Shown piece by piece: positions 35,562 to 47,553 of a stretch of DNA of 64,000 nucleotides (position 1 is its first letter; the number at the start of each line of letters is the position of its first letter). Made by a program: the position numbers and the translations under genes. Below the pieces are notes generated by a model that saw only the letters and a program-made list of their open reading frames with translations, searched no databases and was not told the DNA's origin. The stretch comes from Wolfiporia cocos (lineage: Eukaryota > Basidiomycota > Agaricomycetes > Polyporales > Phaeolaceae). The stretch is from positions 3,844,001 through 3,908,000 of the forward strand of contig JACCLO010000002.1 of NCBI GenBank assembly GCA_029448655.1. The letters are read 5' to 3'.

Positions 35562-38080
35562 TCACCACCCCACCAATTCCGGGCTGGAAAGGTCGACATC
35601 GAGCCATTTGTGCTCCTTCATGTCGCGCGCATGCTTCCGCTTGCGGTGGTCGATGACAAGCATCGGCTCCAGGAACTCGCAGAGTGCCTCCGCATCCTGC
35701 TCAGACCATGCGTATTTCTCGACCATCACGCGCTTCAGCGGCCAAGGCTTCAAAGTCCGGATGTAACGCAGCGCGCCTATCAATCGGTGACACAGGGGAG
35801 TACATTAGTGAGAACAATGGCACCTCGGCTCGCGGTCGCACGAGCCCAAAAACAGCACTACTCACCTGTGCTATCAAATAGCTCGCGGCTGAACCGCCCC
35901 CCGAACTTGACCTCTGCGTCAAAGTTCCCCAAGAGCTCGATAATCTGCGCCATGTGGTCGTCGTCTTTCCCGAACACGCCGCCCTGGCTCTGCGGGTCGA
36001 AGAGGTACTCGGCGGTGAGCAGCTCGAAAATCACGCAAGCGGCACTCCAGATGTCGGCGGTCGCCAACCAATCAGTGCGTCCGAGGATCACCTCAGGTGA
36101 GCGGTACTGCCGCGTCTGGATGTCCTCGGTGTAGTGTCTGTGCGATGGCGTTGCATTCCCTAGATCTGCTATCTTGAAGACTAGGGGTAACGCAGAGGGG
36201 GGTGGCGATGGTGTGGGTGGTGGAGAAGGCAAATGGTGAGTGGAATGTACAGACTCGGAAATAATGTTTGAATGGAGATCATGAGGGGCGGTCTGGGAAA
36301 GGAGCGAAGGGCCCGTGTGCGGCTTGCTCAGCTGCTGGTGGGCATGGGGGCCGGCCGCTTCTGACATAACTTCCTTGTCTACAGATGCCTCCTGACATAT
36401 GCAAGCGCACATGCCGTCGTGACACTGCCGCGTCATGATCGACAATTTGTTCACTTCGCTCGTCAGCTTCGCGACAGAGGTCAGTGAGGTCTCGTTGCTG
36501 AACGAGGCTGCAAGGCTTGAAGTTGCGAGCCGCGAGCCGTCCGAACCCTCGCTAGAACCCGTAGACAGATCGGGCGTCGATACACCCGAGTAGAACGAGG
36601 TAGAGCCCTGCTTCGTCAACCTCTTCTTATCCATCAATCCGACGATGCTGTGTATACTGGTCATGCGCGACATCTGCAGACCGTTCTGCACATTGAGACT
36701 CGACGCAGCGCTGTAGCTCGACAGCGAGGACGGGCTCGTAAGCGGCTGGGATTCGAAGATCTGCACGTGCCGCTCGCGACCCGTCGAGTATCTCGGGATC
36801 GTGAGCCCGGCACGGCCGAGCTGTCTCGGTGGCACGCCGACTTTGCGGGAAGTGGGCGAAGGTGATTTGGAGAGCTCTTCCTGGATGTACGCCTCGACAT
36901 CGGGTATGGAAACCACTGCATGGAACGTCAGGTGAGTGGCGCCACAACACGAGGCTGTTCCGTCACGCACTGATGTTCTCCGGCTTGATGTCGGTATGAA
37001 TTAGATCGCACTCATCGTGCAGGTACTCTAAGCCAAGCAATATCTGCTTCGCGACCACCTTGACGAGTGCGGGAGCAACGCCGGTTTTCTTGTGCCGCTC
37101 GATGAGCGCGAGCAGGTTCTCGCCGAGCGGCTCGAAGACCATGCAAATGTGGACGCCCTCTGGCCCGACATGGGAGAATGAGTCGAGGAAGGTAACAACA
37201 TGGTCCCGGCCAGGGTGTTCCGGGCTCTCGTCCCTCACCTGGCTGAGGAGCTTGATCTCGTCACGCGCCGTCTCAGCATAGCGACCGGCTGATTTGACAA
37301 CCTTCAGTGCAGAGTGGCGGTGGTCCCTGCGCGGATGAGTGAGCTGTCATTGCCTTTTCAGTTATACGAGGGTCAAGTGACTCGGGCGGCGGAGAGCGGT
37401 TGGTTGATGGCAGAGACATCAGCCAACCGCACTCGGCGCATGACACACGCGATGGACGCCACCAGCTCAAACATTGCCAACTACGCCAGGAAGAAGCACA
37501 GTTTGCCGATACACAGTACACAGGGTTACACACGTGCGGCCACAGCCCAATTGCTCATTCCTCAGGTCACCGCTCACGCGAAAGAGGCAATGTATTGCGA
37601 GGGCCGGGAACGGTGCGGTAATATGACAAGTCCAGGTGGGCATAAAAATGCAGGCATAGCGCCGGTGACCATCGCGTGATTGCGCCCGAGTCCGCAGGCA
37701 GGCGCGGCAGCGTCTTCTGCAATTGCACACACGCAACTGGACAAGTGAAGATGACGAAAGAAAAACGTACTGGATGTCTTTCACGAGCCAGACGGTCGAG
37801 AAGTGCCCCCATCTGATCGCACGATCATGGTGTCAGTAGAAGCCAGAAAACACATCGCTGCGCGGCAACGATGCGTCACGAGAGTGAAGGCGCACCCGAG
37901 CTTGCGGACGACGACGTAACGGCCGTCCTTGAAGGTGTCTCTGAGATTGACCTGGAGATATCCGCCAGCGTTGTAGTCCGCTGGCGACTCCTCGTCCTTG
38001 GGCGGGGCATCGGGGATGGTCCTGGGGCCTGCGGGGGTGGCGAGGTAGCTGTACTTTGCGCAGGGCTGGTTGAGTGCCAT
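35562..38080 (-). CDS. SRPK-family serine/arginine protein kinase
   Basis: Five exons. Start MALNQPCAKYSYLATPAG (ATG 38080). N-lobe: YHAGG-type lead-in ADYNAGGYLQVNLRDTFKDG, VVVRKLG-WGHFSTVWLVKD, HSALKVVKSAGRYAETARDE with catalytic lysine and aC glutamate. Hinge MVFEPLGENLLALIERH. Catalytic loop CDLIHTDIKPENIM (HTD replaces HRD, as in SRPKs). After this a spacer of about 210 residues (Ser/Pro-rich, 36.9-36.2 kb) interrupts the kinase core, as in all SRPKs, where it controls localisation. C-lobe: VFKIADLGNATPSHRHYTEDIQTRQYRSPEVILG, IWSAACVIFELLTAEYLFDP, and the end KRKHARDMKEHKWLDV with stop at 35562. Phosphorylates serines in RS-type tails of splicing and export factors in cytosol and nucleus. 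Confidence 0.93.
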
Positions 38081-39027
38081 AGGATAGTGGCAGTGGGGAA
38101 GAATGAACGATGATACGAACAACCTGCCCTCATCGGGTCGGCTACCCTTATCGCCTCGCCACGGGCGGCACAGGTGAGGTCCGACGCCCTGAGACGCCCC
38201 AGACGCGTCTCCGCTCCCGGCAGCCAATGGCGTGCCGCGAGTTAAACGCCTTCCCCGGGAGATAACATTTAAAAGTTTAACTTTACCCGGCACTCACCGA
38301 CACACACAGCCATTTTCCACCATTCTCGACAGCATTCTCGCCGTGGCACAGGCGTGGGACCCTCTGGGCGCAGCGAGACTGCGGTCGCAGCCCAGCTCGC
38401 CGTCGCGGGCACCCTGGTCCACCATATCACGCCTGCTGTCTCTGACGTACTAGTCATCTTCCAGCGCTGGCAGCGCATCATGATGCCGAGGCGACCATGC
38501 GGCGCATGCGGCGTTCCGGTGGTGCGGTGATCCCACTGGCCACTCCATTTGGCCACAGTGAAGATGCCTCACGAATGGTCAGCTACCTACGGGAAAGGCG
38601 CAGATCTCACTGATCGTCCGTACAATCCATCGCAGCATGCCAGCCACCGTAGTATGTTCACAATGCCGCATATAGCGACCGATAGCATCGACTTGGGCCA
38701 TAGAACATCAGTGGCGTATCTGGCAAGCCATACTTCGGTTCATGGAGAATCTGGCGGCGGTTGTAGTCAATTACTTGGCCTGAGAGTCCGAAGTATCTGC
38801 GCTGCTCGTGGTCAATTTGGGAGGAGCGGAAGCTTTTCAAGGAGCGAATATAGGGATGAGCGGAAGTCTCATATGATGTCACATTCATCAATGTGCTGTG
38901 CAGCATCGAGTTGACGAGAGTTGTGATACAACGGGAGACGTTCACAACAGCTCTGTACAATCCGCATTCAACACGGCACGGCGATCCATTATATTGTGGA
39001 TACACTGTTCTACGAAAACAATCTCTA
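38081..39027. other. Intergenic, no gene seen
   Basis: Upstream of SRPK and downstream of the Rieske gene. A long minus-strand open frame here (38658-39314) only overlaps the last Rieske exons and has no domain of its own apart from the Rieske fragment FCPCHGSHYDI. Confidence 0.5.
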
Positions 39028-40092
39028 TCAACCAATGATGAGAAGGCCGTTTGCGTCGTCGAAATCGTGCTCGGGAACTTCGAGGTTCGTCTATAACAAT
39101 GAACGTCAGACGTGATTTTAGGGCCACTGAATGAGACGTACGGGAGCAGGACCCTTGCGTATACGTCCGGCTGTAGAGCGTACTTCAGTATACTGCACTC
39201 AGCGCGGATTGAGCGGAACATACAGATGTCGTAGTGAGAACCGTGGCAAGGGCAGAACCTGTGAAAGAACATCAAGCACACGAGCATATAACAGAAAAAG
39301 ACATCACATACCATCCTCCAAAGTCACCCGACTCACCAATGGGCACACAACCCAAGTGAGTGCAGACACCCAGCATGACAAGCCACTCGGGCTTCTTCGT
39401 CCTGTCCTCGTCCGTCTGGGGGTCGCGCAGCGTCTTCCAGTTGGTCGAGCGCGCCTCCTGGATCTCATCCTGAGTGCGGTGGCGGATGAACACGGGCTTG
39501 CCGCGCCACTTGATAATGACGTTTTTCCCCTCGGGGATGCTCGCGAGCTCAACCTCGACACGCGCCATCGCAAGCACGTCCGCGGACGCCGAGAGCGTCG
39601 TCAGGAGCTCGGTGACCGTGCTCTTCGCGACGGACGCGCTGAGCAGCCCGAACGAGCCGATCATGAAGTACGACACGCCGCGGTTCGTCGACTGCGACTT
39701 GGCCTCGTAGTGCGAGAAGTCGGGCGCTTGGGGCGCGTCCTTCGCCGGGACGGTCGAGTGCATGAGGCGCTTCTGGAAAACACCCGTCGCCGATCCTGCA
39801 TTTTGCGGTCAGTGCGACGCCCCGGGCGCGCTGCGGCGGGCTAGAACGCGTGCTCACCGCTCACGTAGCTCTTCGAGACGAGGCCCGCAGACGAGCTGGC
39901 AGTGACGCTGTGCACCCACTTCGCAGGGGTGTCCGAGCGGGGGCCAACGGCACCGTGCCCGTGTCCGTGCCCATGTCCAGCGGGCTCGCGGACAGCAAGG
40001 TTCAAGAGGGGTGCGACGGGCGCGCCAGACGCAAGTGCGCGGACGGTGGGAGGGATGTTCACAGCTTTTTTGGCGAGCTGAACGGCAGCCAT
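39028..40092 (-). CDS. RIP1: Rieske iron-sulfur subunit of mitochondrial complex III
   Basis: Carries the 2Fe-2S cluster that passes electrons from ubiquinol to cytochrome c1 at the outer face of the inner mitochondrial membrane. Start MAAVQLAKKAVNIPPTVRAL (ATG 40092) is a good mitochondrial presequence. Then comes a His/Gly run, DFSHYEAKSQSTNRGVSYFM with the single membrane helix (IGSFGLLSASVAKS...), and the head domain GKPVFIRHRTQDEI. Cluster motifs: CTHLGCVPIGESGDFGGW (C, H ligands and disulfide C) and, across an intron, FCPCHGSHYD (C, C, H). Two tiny exons (39258-39224 and 39170-39142) and the last exon give SGRIRKGPAP-TNLEVPEHDF and the terminus GLLIIG. All ligands are present, so it should be functional. 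A single copy encoded in the nucleus is expected. Confidence 0.95.
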
Positions 40093-40385
40093 AACGAGGA
40101 GAAGGGTGAGCTCGACGTTGCTCGCGGTGACGGCAAAGGAAACAGATGCGGAGTTTGAAGCAGGCGCCGGCACGAAATACCCGTTCCCCCCCGAGACAAG
40201 CGCTTATTTCATTGACGAGTTGAAACTCAACCATTATGATAGTGCGCAGACATAATATGTAAGGTAAGTCTAGACTACAAACTCTTTCCTCGATGATGTT
40301 ACATGGCGCGCATGCGAATGAATAGTCGTGGTATAGCAAGCGCTACTCTAAATTGTACCTTCATCTCTGTGGATTCCGCTGGAAC

Positions 40386-42049
40386 TCATAAAAGCCTCTG
40401 CTTAGCCAAATGTTCTTCAAGGCATGTCAGCACTCGCTGTTTCGGGTACTTAGGTGCCGAAGGTAATCCGCGCTGCTTGGCCAATCGTCTGACAACGTTT
40501 GGATCTATATGTAGTCAGCCATCTCGAGCACGCCCGCGAGACGGCTGGCGCTTACAATCAGTGATGATCCCGTCGACCTTCAAATCGAGCATTTGATCGG
40601 CAATATTCATGCGGTTCACCTGTGTGACAGGAGTGGTCAGTTCGCTCGCAGTCCGCATTGGCATCAGTGTTGTAAGATACATACAGTCCACACTTTCACC
40701 GCCATCCCGAGTTTGTGGGCCTCGTCGACCATTTCCTTGGTGGTGAAAGTTTGGTATCCGGACATTGAAGGATCAGGTACGGGGCTGTAGAATGAGTCCG
40801 CCGATGGCGACATGATGTCGGCACCGATTGCTTGGGCTGCTTGAGCTACTTGATGTCCTAACGTAGGTCCTGGGAAGGAGTCCAGGCGCAGTCCTGCAAG
40901 CCAAGGAGTTGTGCTGTTGTCAGGCATGTAGGCTGTCTCACTGTAAGATATGGCGTTAGCGAGGTATGCTCTACGTTCAGCGAGTTTGGAGCGTACTCGT
41001 CAATCAGAGCAGAAAGGATAATTGATGGGTTCAAATTCTACAAAACGCCACGGGTTGTGAGACATTGAGGATCAGTGACTCGACCTATTTACCTTCATTG
41101 CTACGAGCGATCTCCAGTCGAAGCTTTGAAACTAATAAAGTGGGTCAGTATGTCATATCTAAACCCGGTAAGTCGCATACCGTGATTGACGACGCATACG
41201 AGCTTGAAGAGAAGATTGTGTTCTGGGCATGGACAAATTCCTCAACGCCCAAGGTGCGATTCGGGTAGCGCGCGTCAATCTTGGACTCAATGTTCCACAG
41301 AATCTGATGCGTGGGGTCCGCGCACTCTGCAAAGTCGAATATCTCTTGCAGAGTTGATATCCGTGTACCTGGATATGTGAGCTGCATAGCTGCACGGAGT
41401 CCAATGTCAATCTCAGGCGAATTAGGCGACCAGGAGCCTTACGATAGCCGTCTTGCCGCTTCGAACCGCAATCCAATGTCTGAAGTTGCGCGAAAGTTAG
41501 ATTGGCGATGTACTTCCCAACGTAGGGAAAGTCTGGATCGTCTGAAAACTGCGAGCGTTGTTATTTGGGTCGTTCGTTCAGCGATGATGTACAAGAACGT
41601 ACAGCCGGACGTGTATCCGAGCATTTCTCGGGTACAATGTTCTCGTCATGCCATACCACAACCACGCCATCCTGCACATAGTGTGAGATGGTGTAGTTAA
41701 GGTGATTCAGCGCCTTACCTTCGTCAACCCATTGTCAAGCTCAAGTGTGGCAGCGCCGTCAATGAGGCCCCTACGGATGGTTTGTCAGTTTTGTTGTATT
41801 CAACAAGCAAGGGCATACCATGCAAAGCTCGGCAGAGTGCTTTCAACAGTATTGCCTCGGCCGCCTCGATGGGCCTGCGTTGTGCGCTCAATGCCATCTC
41901 AGCAACGAGCCACCAGTTCTTACTTGTATGTCGAAGAACCGATGGTGCCCAGACTTCGACGGCACATCCAGTGGCTTCTGGGCAGGAGAAGCAAAAACAA
42001 GCAGCGCCTGGTTGGCGATGTTTGCCAACACACTGAGAGGAGGGAACAT
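40386..42049 (-). CDS. Glycerophosphodiester phosphodiesterase (GDPD), secreted
   Basis: Eleven short exons, all joining in frame. ATG at 42049 gives MFPPLSVLANIANQALLVFA, a credible signal peptide. Catalytic features: FFDIQ-AHRGGRGNTVESTLPSFAW (HR pair and E), then LELDNGLTKDGVVVVWHDENI (metal ligands E, D and second H, D). Later: DFPYVGKYIANLTFAQLQTLDCG, QLTYPGTRISTLQEIFDFAE, ILWNIESKID, SFDWRSLVAMK, TPWLAGLRLDSFPGPT, LGMAVKVWTVNRMNIADQ and VDGIITDYPNVVRRLA, stopping at 40386. Hydrolyses glycerophosphodiesters to glycerol-3-phosphate plus an alcohol, useful for phosphate or choline scavenging outside the cell. A longer upstream frame starting near 42459 exists but is not continuous with the domain. 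Confidence 0.92.
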
Positions 42050-43750
42050 GGCGAGAAGGTCGGGCCAGCGAGTGTGCAGCTCTCCGTGATATTCTGTCGA
42101 TGACGCGCGATGTCATATCAACCGATGCACGTTTCGCGACGGAGCATCAACCAGGTGCGTGGTCCGATCTGATTGAGCACGAACGTGGAGCACAGCCCCA
42201 TCCGGACCCAGGTGATGATGATCCCTAAGAGGCAACTTGGCTGCCGAATGAAGAAATCTCCGCGGCGTGATATTTTCGGAGGACCGGGATGTTCCCTCCC
42301 CGGCAGTGCTTGAGCAATCAACTGGTCGAACGTGCGAGATGGGCATGGTGTCCAGAGACATTTCAATAATCGCCGGCATCCCAGCGACCATCCCGGGTGG
42401 CAATCACGGCGAGGCGTTCGGAATATCGCGAGCGAGCAGCCAATCAGCAGAAGGAGCATGATGCACTTTAGCTCAGAGAAGCTTGACTATGAGCATGCTA
42501 TCGATGACACAGCAACGGAGATCAGCACGGATATGTGCGCGTGAGTTGAGGAAGAGCTCATGGCTTCACACGATAGACCTGTGAGAACAGGGACAATCGC
42601 GAGCGATCGTCTTGTCTGCAGCGTTAGAGTGGGAGGTCGCAGTACACGTACATGAGAATCAAAGTATCGAGCTTACGAAGATCGTCTCAAGTGGTGCCTG
42701 AGTGAAATGCAGCTGAGAAAGTTCGCTCAAATTGTCTCACTGTAGATCCCAGCAGGACAAGTACGCGGCGGCGACGGCAAACCAGGTACTCTTCCTTTCC
42801 AGTCCAGTGAGGCCATCTTGTTTCCGCTTTCATAAATGAATGCAGGCTTCGATTATGCTGTAGCTGCTTTACAGTGGAAGGCGAGACTTGCTAGTCGTTG
42901 GTCACAGCGTGAGGCTCCAGAGCACCAGACCTTCAGCGGCCCTTCGCGACGGTCCAACGTAGATCCATTTATCCATTGATTGCAAGATAGGACAGCATTT
43001 AAGTTCAATCCAGGAGCTGACGGCTTCAGGAAGTGTCGACGAGAAAGCATGATGCATGCCTTGAACTTGCGCTATCGACGCTACGAGGAGCCTGCTGTAG
43101 GCGTCTTGTCGGGGGGCTCAGCTTGGTCACTGTCGACTTGGAGATTGCTCAAGCCCAAATTCTTCCACTCATCGCGGCCCATCAGACCCCTGTCAGTACG
43201 CATCACCGAGCCCGCCCTGGTACCAAAAGGAGTAATAAGGCGCACCGGTTCATACGGCAGTCTAGGTAGTCGCGATTAAGGTGTCGACAAGGAGTTGAAT
43301 TGCTAGCATTCTTGCGCAGACAATCAAGGTACAGCTGCATATAATCCTTACACTCCCCTGCTCTCGTGAGAGACCGTCAAGCTGGAGCCGAGCTGCAGAA
43401 TATTGAACTCCGCACCATAGTGGTCAAGCGGGAACGATCCCCTATCCTTTCGCACGGGCAATCAGTTGACTTGCGTGATATAGACGTGTTGCTTAGCATT
43501 CACCGGTGGGGTGGGCTTGAACCCTTGCGAAATCGACGGTGGTCGTCCGAAAGACATCGTGCTCGGCGTGCTCGCTGAGCAAGCGTGCGCGTGAGCACTT
43601 TACTCACACAGCGCCAGCGTTGGCGCCGGACGCACTTACCAAAAAAGGAGAATTCCGAATTCACAGATCCAGGTGGCGGGCGATGAGGGCAATACGGAAT
43701 TCGGTATGATACGGTGCAGGAAGATATTTAAACTCGGCGAAACGACGTGA
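42050..43750. other. 1.7-kb intergenic region, no gene seen
   Basis: Between the GDPD start and the bZIP stop. Several short open frames on both strands, none with a recognisable domain. The distance is generous for one promoter plus one 3' end, so a small unrecognised gene is possible. Confidence 0.4.
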
Positions 43751-44853
43751 TCATGGGGACTGCCTCTCCTTCCCCTTCTCCTCTGCCGAGGGCGCACGGT
43801 TTGACTCCTCCCCGTCACCTTCGTCCCCCGGTGGCTTCTGGCTCTCGAGTGAAGGTGAACTGGATGTGCCAGCGGCATTCATGTCAGGTACAGGCGCTCC
43901 AAACCGTTTGCTTTTCAACATGACAATCTCCTTCAGCCACCCGTTTTCTCTTCGAAGCTCTGCAGCTTCTCCCTCGAGCTCCTGCACGCGGCTCGACAGC
44001 TCCGAGATTGTCCGCTCCAAGTTGAGCGTCCACTGTTTCTTCTTGATTCTGAACCGCGCTGTAATTATGGTTAGCCAATGAGGTGGGATAGTTGACGAAG
44101 GTGCGTGGACTTGCCTGATGCAGCCGTGTTCCGCCTTCGCTTGTCCTCCACAATGACAGTCTGATCTACCTCTACGGGATCAGCTGGCGTCTCGGGCGAT
44201 GGCGTGTTAGTCGTCGGTGATGATGGTGACGGCGGACTGGTATCTGACTGGGTCGGTGATGTTGTGAAGCCAGCGTGCTGCTGAGCATTGTCGAACGACG
44301 GCAGCTGTTGGGTTAGTTGTTGGGGTTGCTGTTGAGGGTGTGCTTGAGTCTGGGGCGTCGGCGGGGGTGGCATGAAGTGTGCTTGGTGGGATTGTTGCTG
44401 CTGCTGTCCGTATTGACTTTGCATCTGCAGATACTGAAGCCATGGCAGTGCGGCGAGTAAGGCTTGTGTCGGATTCGGTATGCCTGGCACTGGCGGAGGT
44501 GGCATTGATGAGGATGACTGCACTGGTGGCTGCATTTGTTGCTGCTGGGCCATCGGTGTCTGCTGGAGTGCAAGCAATGCTCTGGCGAACGCCATCTCGT
44601 CGTATCCCTGCGTGAAGGCTGGCATGGCGTTGTAACTATGCGCGTATGATCCTGGGAAGCTGAAGTCGAACTGGTCAGGCTGTCTGATATGTCATTGCTT
44701 GGCCTCCTAAAGATAAGGCGCTGGACTTGCCCTGGAACTTGGACCCGCGACTGGATGCGATGCAACTGGCTGGCTGAAGGACCGAGCGCGACGGTGGCTC
44801 GCTTGATAGTCGTGGGGCACGCTGCCTGGGGGAAGGTTCTGACTGTTGTCCAT
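43751..44853 (-). CDS. bZIP transcription factor (Cys3/MetR-like basic region)
   Basis: Start taken as MDNSQNLPPGSVPHDYQA (ATG 44853), the first ATG in the usable frame. Middle part is Gln/Pro-rich (runs such as QQQQSHQ and PPPPTPQ), typical of an activation region. Basic region DKRRRNTAAS-ARFRIKKKQW carries the N..AA.R core that contacts DNA. The zipper follows: LERTISELSSRVQELEGEAAELR with leucines every seven residues. Ends EKGKERQSP. The basic region resembles regulators of sulfur and amino-acid metabolism in filamentous fungi (Cys3/MetR/Cpc1 group); that assignment is tentative. Two introns are needed and both start with GC (donors 44730 and 44114); the second splits the basic region at the Ala codon and leaves no GT alternative that keeps the motif. 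Confidence 0.88.
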
Positions 44854-45238
44854 GAAGCGGGATGATGCCTGGGTGTCTTGAGAGACTGACGGTGTTCTCG
44901 TGTTCTCATTTGCAAACTGGCTGGTCGATAGCGACAGTGTTCGTCATCCATAATTGTAATTGTAATTTGATTTGAAAGGGAGCATGTCGTACGTTAGACC
45001 CTCAAACCGACTCGTCTGAGTGCGTGGGCCGGGTGTGCGCAATGCAGTGGCGGAATTGCGACAGAATGTCTTCTCGGCGTCTACGACTCTGCACAGACGC
45101 CAATCACATGATTTATCTGATCTCGATCGCGCAATGATGACGTAAGTGTAGGCGTGACCTGACGTACGCGTACGCGTTCACCAGTGAAGCACTGCGGGCT
45201 CAGTCTGTGCACCAACCACGACCACCTTGCATACAACC
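44854..45238. promoter_or_regulatory. Divergent promoter region, bZIP / NPL4
   Basis: 385 bp between opposite start codons. Contains near-palindromic TGACGTA / TACGTCA-like elements around 45135-45175 (gatgacgtaagtg and tgacgtacgcg), close to the TGACGTCA-type site bound by bZIP proteins. Autoregulation by the neighbouring bZIP would be possible but is inference. Confidence 0.4.
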
Positions 45239-47553
45239 ATGGTAAGCAGCGTGCTTTATCATATCACACAAGAAGAGAGGTGACTTTGCTTGTAGCTGAT
45301 CAGAGTACGCTCGAAAGACGGCAACTTTCGCTTCGAGCTGCAGCCGACAGATGATATATCAAAGCTCGCGTTTAAGGTAGGTTATCCCCGCCTCGGAGCA
45401 TTTCTTGAACCGTGAATCAACGCAGAGATAGATTCTCGAGACCGCCAGCAACCCGGATCCCGCGACACTGACCATCTCCGACCGTCCCCGAGGTAACGAG
45501 ACTCTGGTGTCGACGCTCAAAGGCAGTACCTTGCAGGCTCTAGGCCTTGCGTATGTCCGCATGTACCACTACATGATGGCTAATTCTGACGCATTCAAAT
45601 GCATTCAGCCATGGGACCCTTGTGTTCGCCTCCTACAAATCGCGCGAAGATGCCGCCGGACCTGCTGCTGAAGCCGTGGAATCATCGGAGAAGGCCCAAG
45701 TCGCCAACGGGACCATCAAGCGGCCATGGGAGACTGTTCAGGAGGACCCGGTTGATACTTACTGGCGCTCGCAGGAAGGCAAGATCCTGCGCGGCCGCGA
45801 CTCACGGTTTTGCAAACATGGCGCGAACGCTATGTGCGATTATTGCATGCCCCTCGAGCCATACGATGTCGCCTATCACGCGGAGCACAATATCAAGCAT
45901 CTGTCATACCACGCGTACCTGCGCAAGCTGACTCCGAAGACGTCGGCCACAGCTTCCTCCACAGCACTGCTGCCTCCTCTGTCACATTTATCGTACAAGG
46001 TGAAGGTTCCATGTCCAAGCGGAGGACATCCGCCATGGCCCGCAGGTATCTGTACGGCATGTCAGCCATCTGCCATTACATTACAGAGCCAACCATTCCG
46101 TATGGTCGATCATCTGGAGATCGCGTCAGCGGATATCATCAACCGATTCTTGCATGCATGGCGGATGACCGGACAACAGCGCTTTGGATGGCTCATCGGA
46201 CACTACGAACCGTACGATAAGGTGCCGATGGGCGTGAAAGCAGTCGTAGAAGCGATGTACGAGCCACCACAAGAGGGTGACCTTGATGGCCTGACCTTGG
46301 GCTTGCCATGGGAAGATGAGCCGCGCATCAAAGCGTTGGCGAAGGCTGCAGCGACGCCATTACAGATCGTCGGTTGCGTCTTCACAGATTTGGAGCCTCT
46401 TCCGGAAGACAGAACTAAGACCAGATACAAACGGCATGCAAAATCGTTTTTCCTGTCATCTCTGGAGGCAATCTTTGCCGCACACATACAGACGGCCAAC
46501 CCCACTCCATCGCGCTCGTCGCCAACGGGCCTTTTTGCATCACGCATGGTCACGGCGGTTTTGACTGGAACGGTCGATGGGGATGTCAATATCTCGGCTT
46601 ATCAAGTGTCAGAGCAGGCCTGTGCGATGGTCGAGGCAGACATGATTGAAGCCAGCGTCGATCCTGGGATCGTGCGCGTCAAGGAAGAGGATCGCAGCCA
46701 AGAATCGGCGCGATATGTGCCTGATGTCTTTTTCCGTTACAAGAACGAGTACGGCCTTGATGTGCAGAAGAGTGCTAAGCCCTGCTTCCCAGTAGAGTAT
46801 CTTCTCGTCAATGTATGTGCGGCATCCATTTCAGTGACTTTCACACTGATTTGAATTGTTTCTTGCAGGTGTCGAGCGGCTCCCCTCAAAACCCGTCACC
46901 TCTGTTCCGCTCAACGACATTCCACATCGAAAATCGGCCCGGATTGGAGAATCAGACCGTAGAAGGCGTTCTGCGCGAGCTGTCGCGTCTCGGAGCACCC
47001 GAAATCCCCGAAAGCGGGCAAGGTGGTGATCAGCAGCTACGCGCCGCCCTCGCAAAGTGGCTGAGCGATTGGCATTTGGTCGCGTTCCTGGGGACTACAC
47101 AACTTATATCACCGGTAAACAGACTCCACTTGGCTAGACAATCTACTACTGACACTACGCGCATTTTTCAGGAGGACATGCAAGTCCTTATTCGGACGGC
47201 GACTGCTCCTAACCTAGAGGACCCGACCGTTCTGGATGCACTCATTCGTACAGACGGTTGGCAGACTCTCATGACATTCACGCGCGAGACTGCCCGTAAG
47301 TTCATGATATGTTGATGCTTACCTATGGCGCTAACTTCGGACTGCTGTAGCTCCACCCCGACCGACCAGCTCAGCACCCTCGGGCGGTGCGCACACCTCA
47401 ACAAACGAGGATATACCACCAGATATTTTTGACCAGATCGCACGGCAGGAAGCTGGTGAAGGCAGCGGAAACATACGGATCTGCCAGTTCTGTACGTTTG
47501 AGAACACTCACGGTGGGAGTGACTGTAGTATGTGCGGTCTGCCGTTGTCATGA
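45239..47553 (+). CDS. NPL4: NPL4, Cdc48/p97 cofactor
   Basis: Partner of Ufd1 that delivers ubiquitinated proteins to the Cdc48 ATPase in ER-associated degradation and related extraction steps. The first exon is just the ATG (45239-45241). Exon 2 begins LIRVRSKDGNFRFELQPTDD, a ubiquitin-like UBX-type fold. Zinc-binding part: FCKHGANAMCDYCMPLEPYD and CPSGGHPPWPAGICTACQP. MPN-like domain: FRMVDHLEIASADIINRFLHAWR, QRFGWLIGHYEPYDKVPMGVKAVVEAMYEPPQ. C-terminal NZF zinc finger: CQFCTFENTHGGSDCSMCGL, the ubiquitin-binding module present in animal and many fungal NPL4s but absent in some lineages. Introns near 45242, 45377, 45551, 46813, 47115 and 47296, all in frame. Stop TGA 47551-47553. Confidence 0.95.

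Noticed and set aside
35382..36134. 250-codon plus-strand frame over the SRPK 3' end
   Set aside because: Antisense shadow of the SRPK C-lobe exons.
38658..39314. 218-codon minus-strand frame
   Set aside because: Only the Rieske FCPCHGSHYD exon inside it is real; the rest reads through introns and 3' flank.
42118..42459. Upstream start MLLLLIGCSLAIF for the GDPD gene
   Set aside because: Looks like a signal sequence, but its frame does not lead into the GDPD domain. ATG 42049 gives a signal peptide contiguous with the catalytic exons.
44313..44951. 212-codon frame overlapping the bZIP N-terminus
   Set aside because: Low-complexity Ser/His/Arg translation out of frame with the bZIP domain. 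The Gln/Pro-rich frame leads directly into the basic region.
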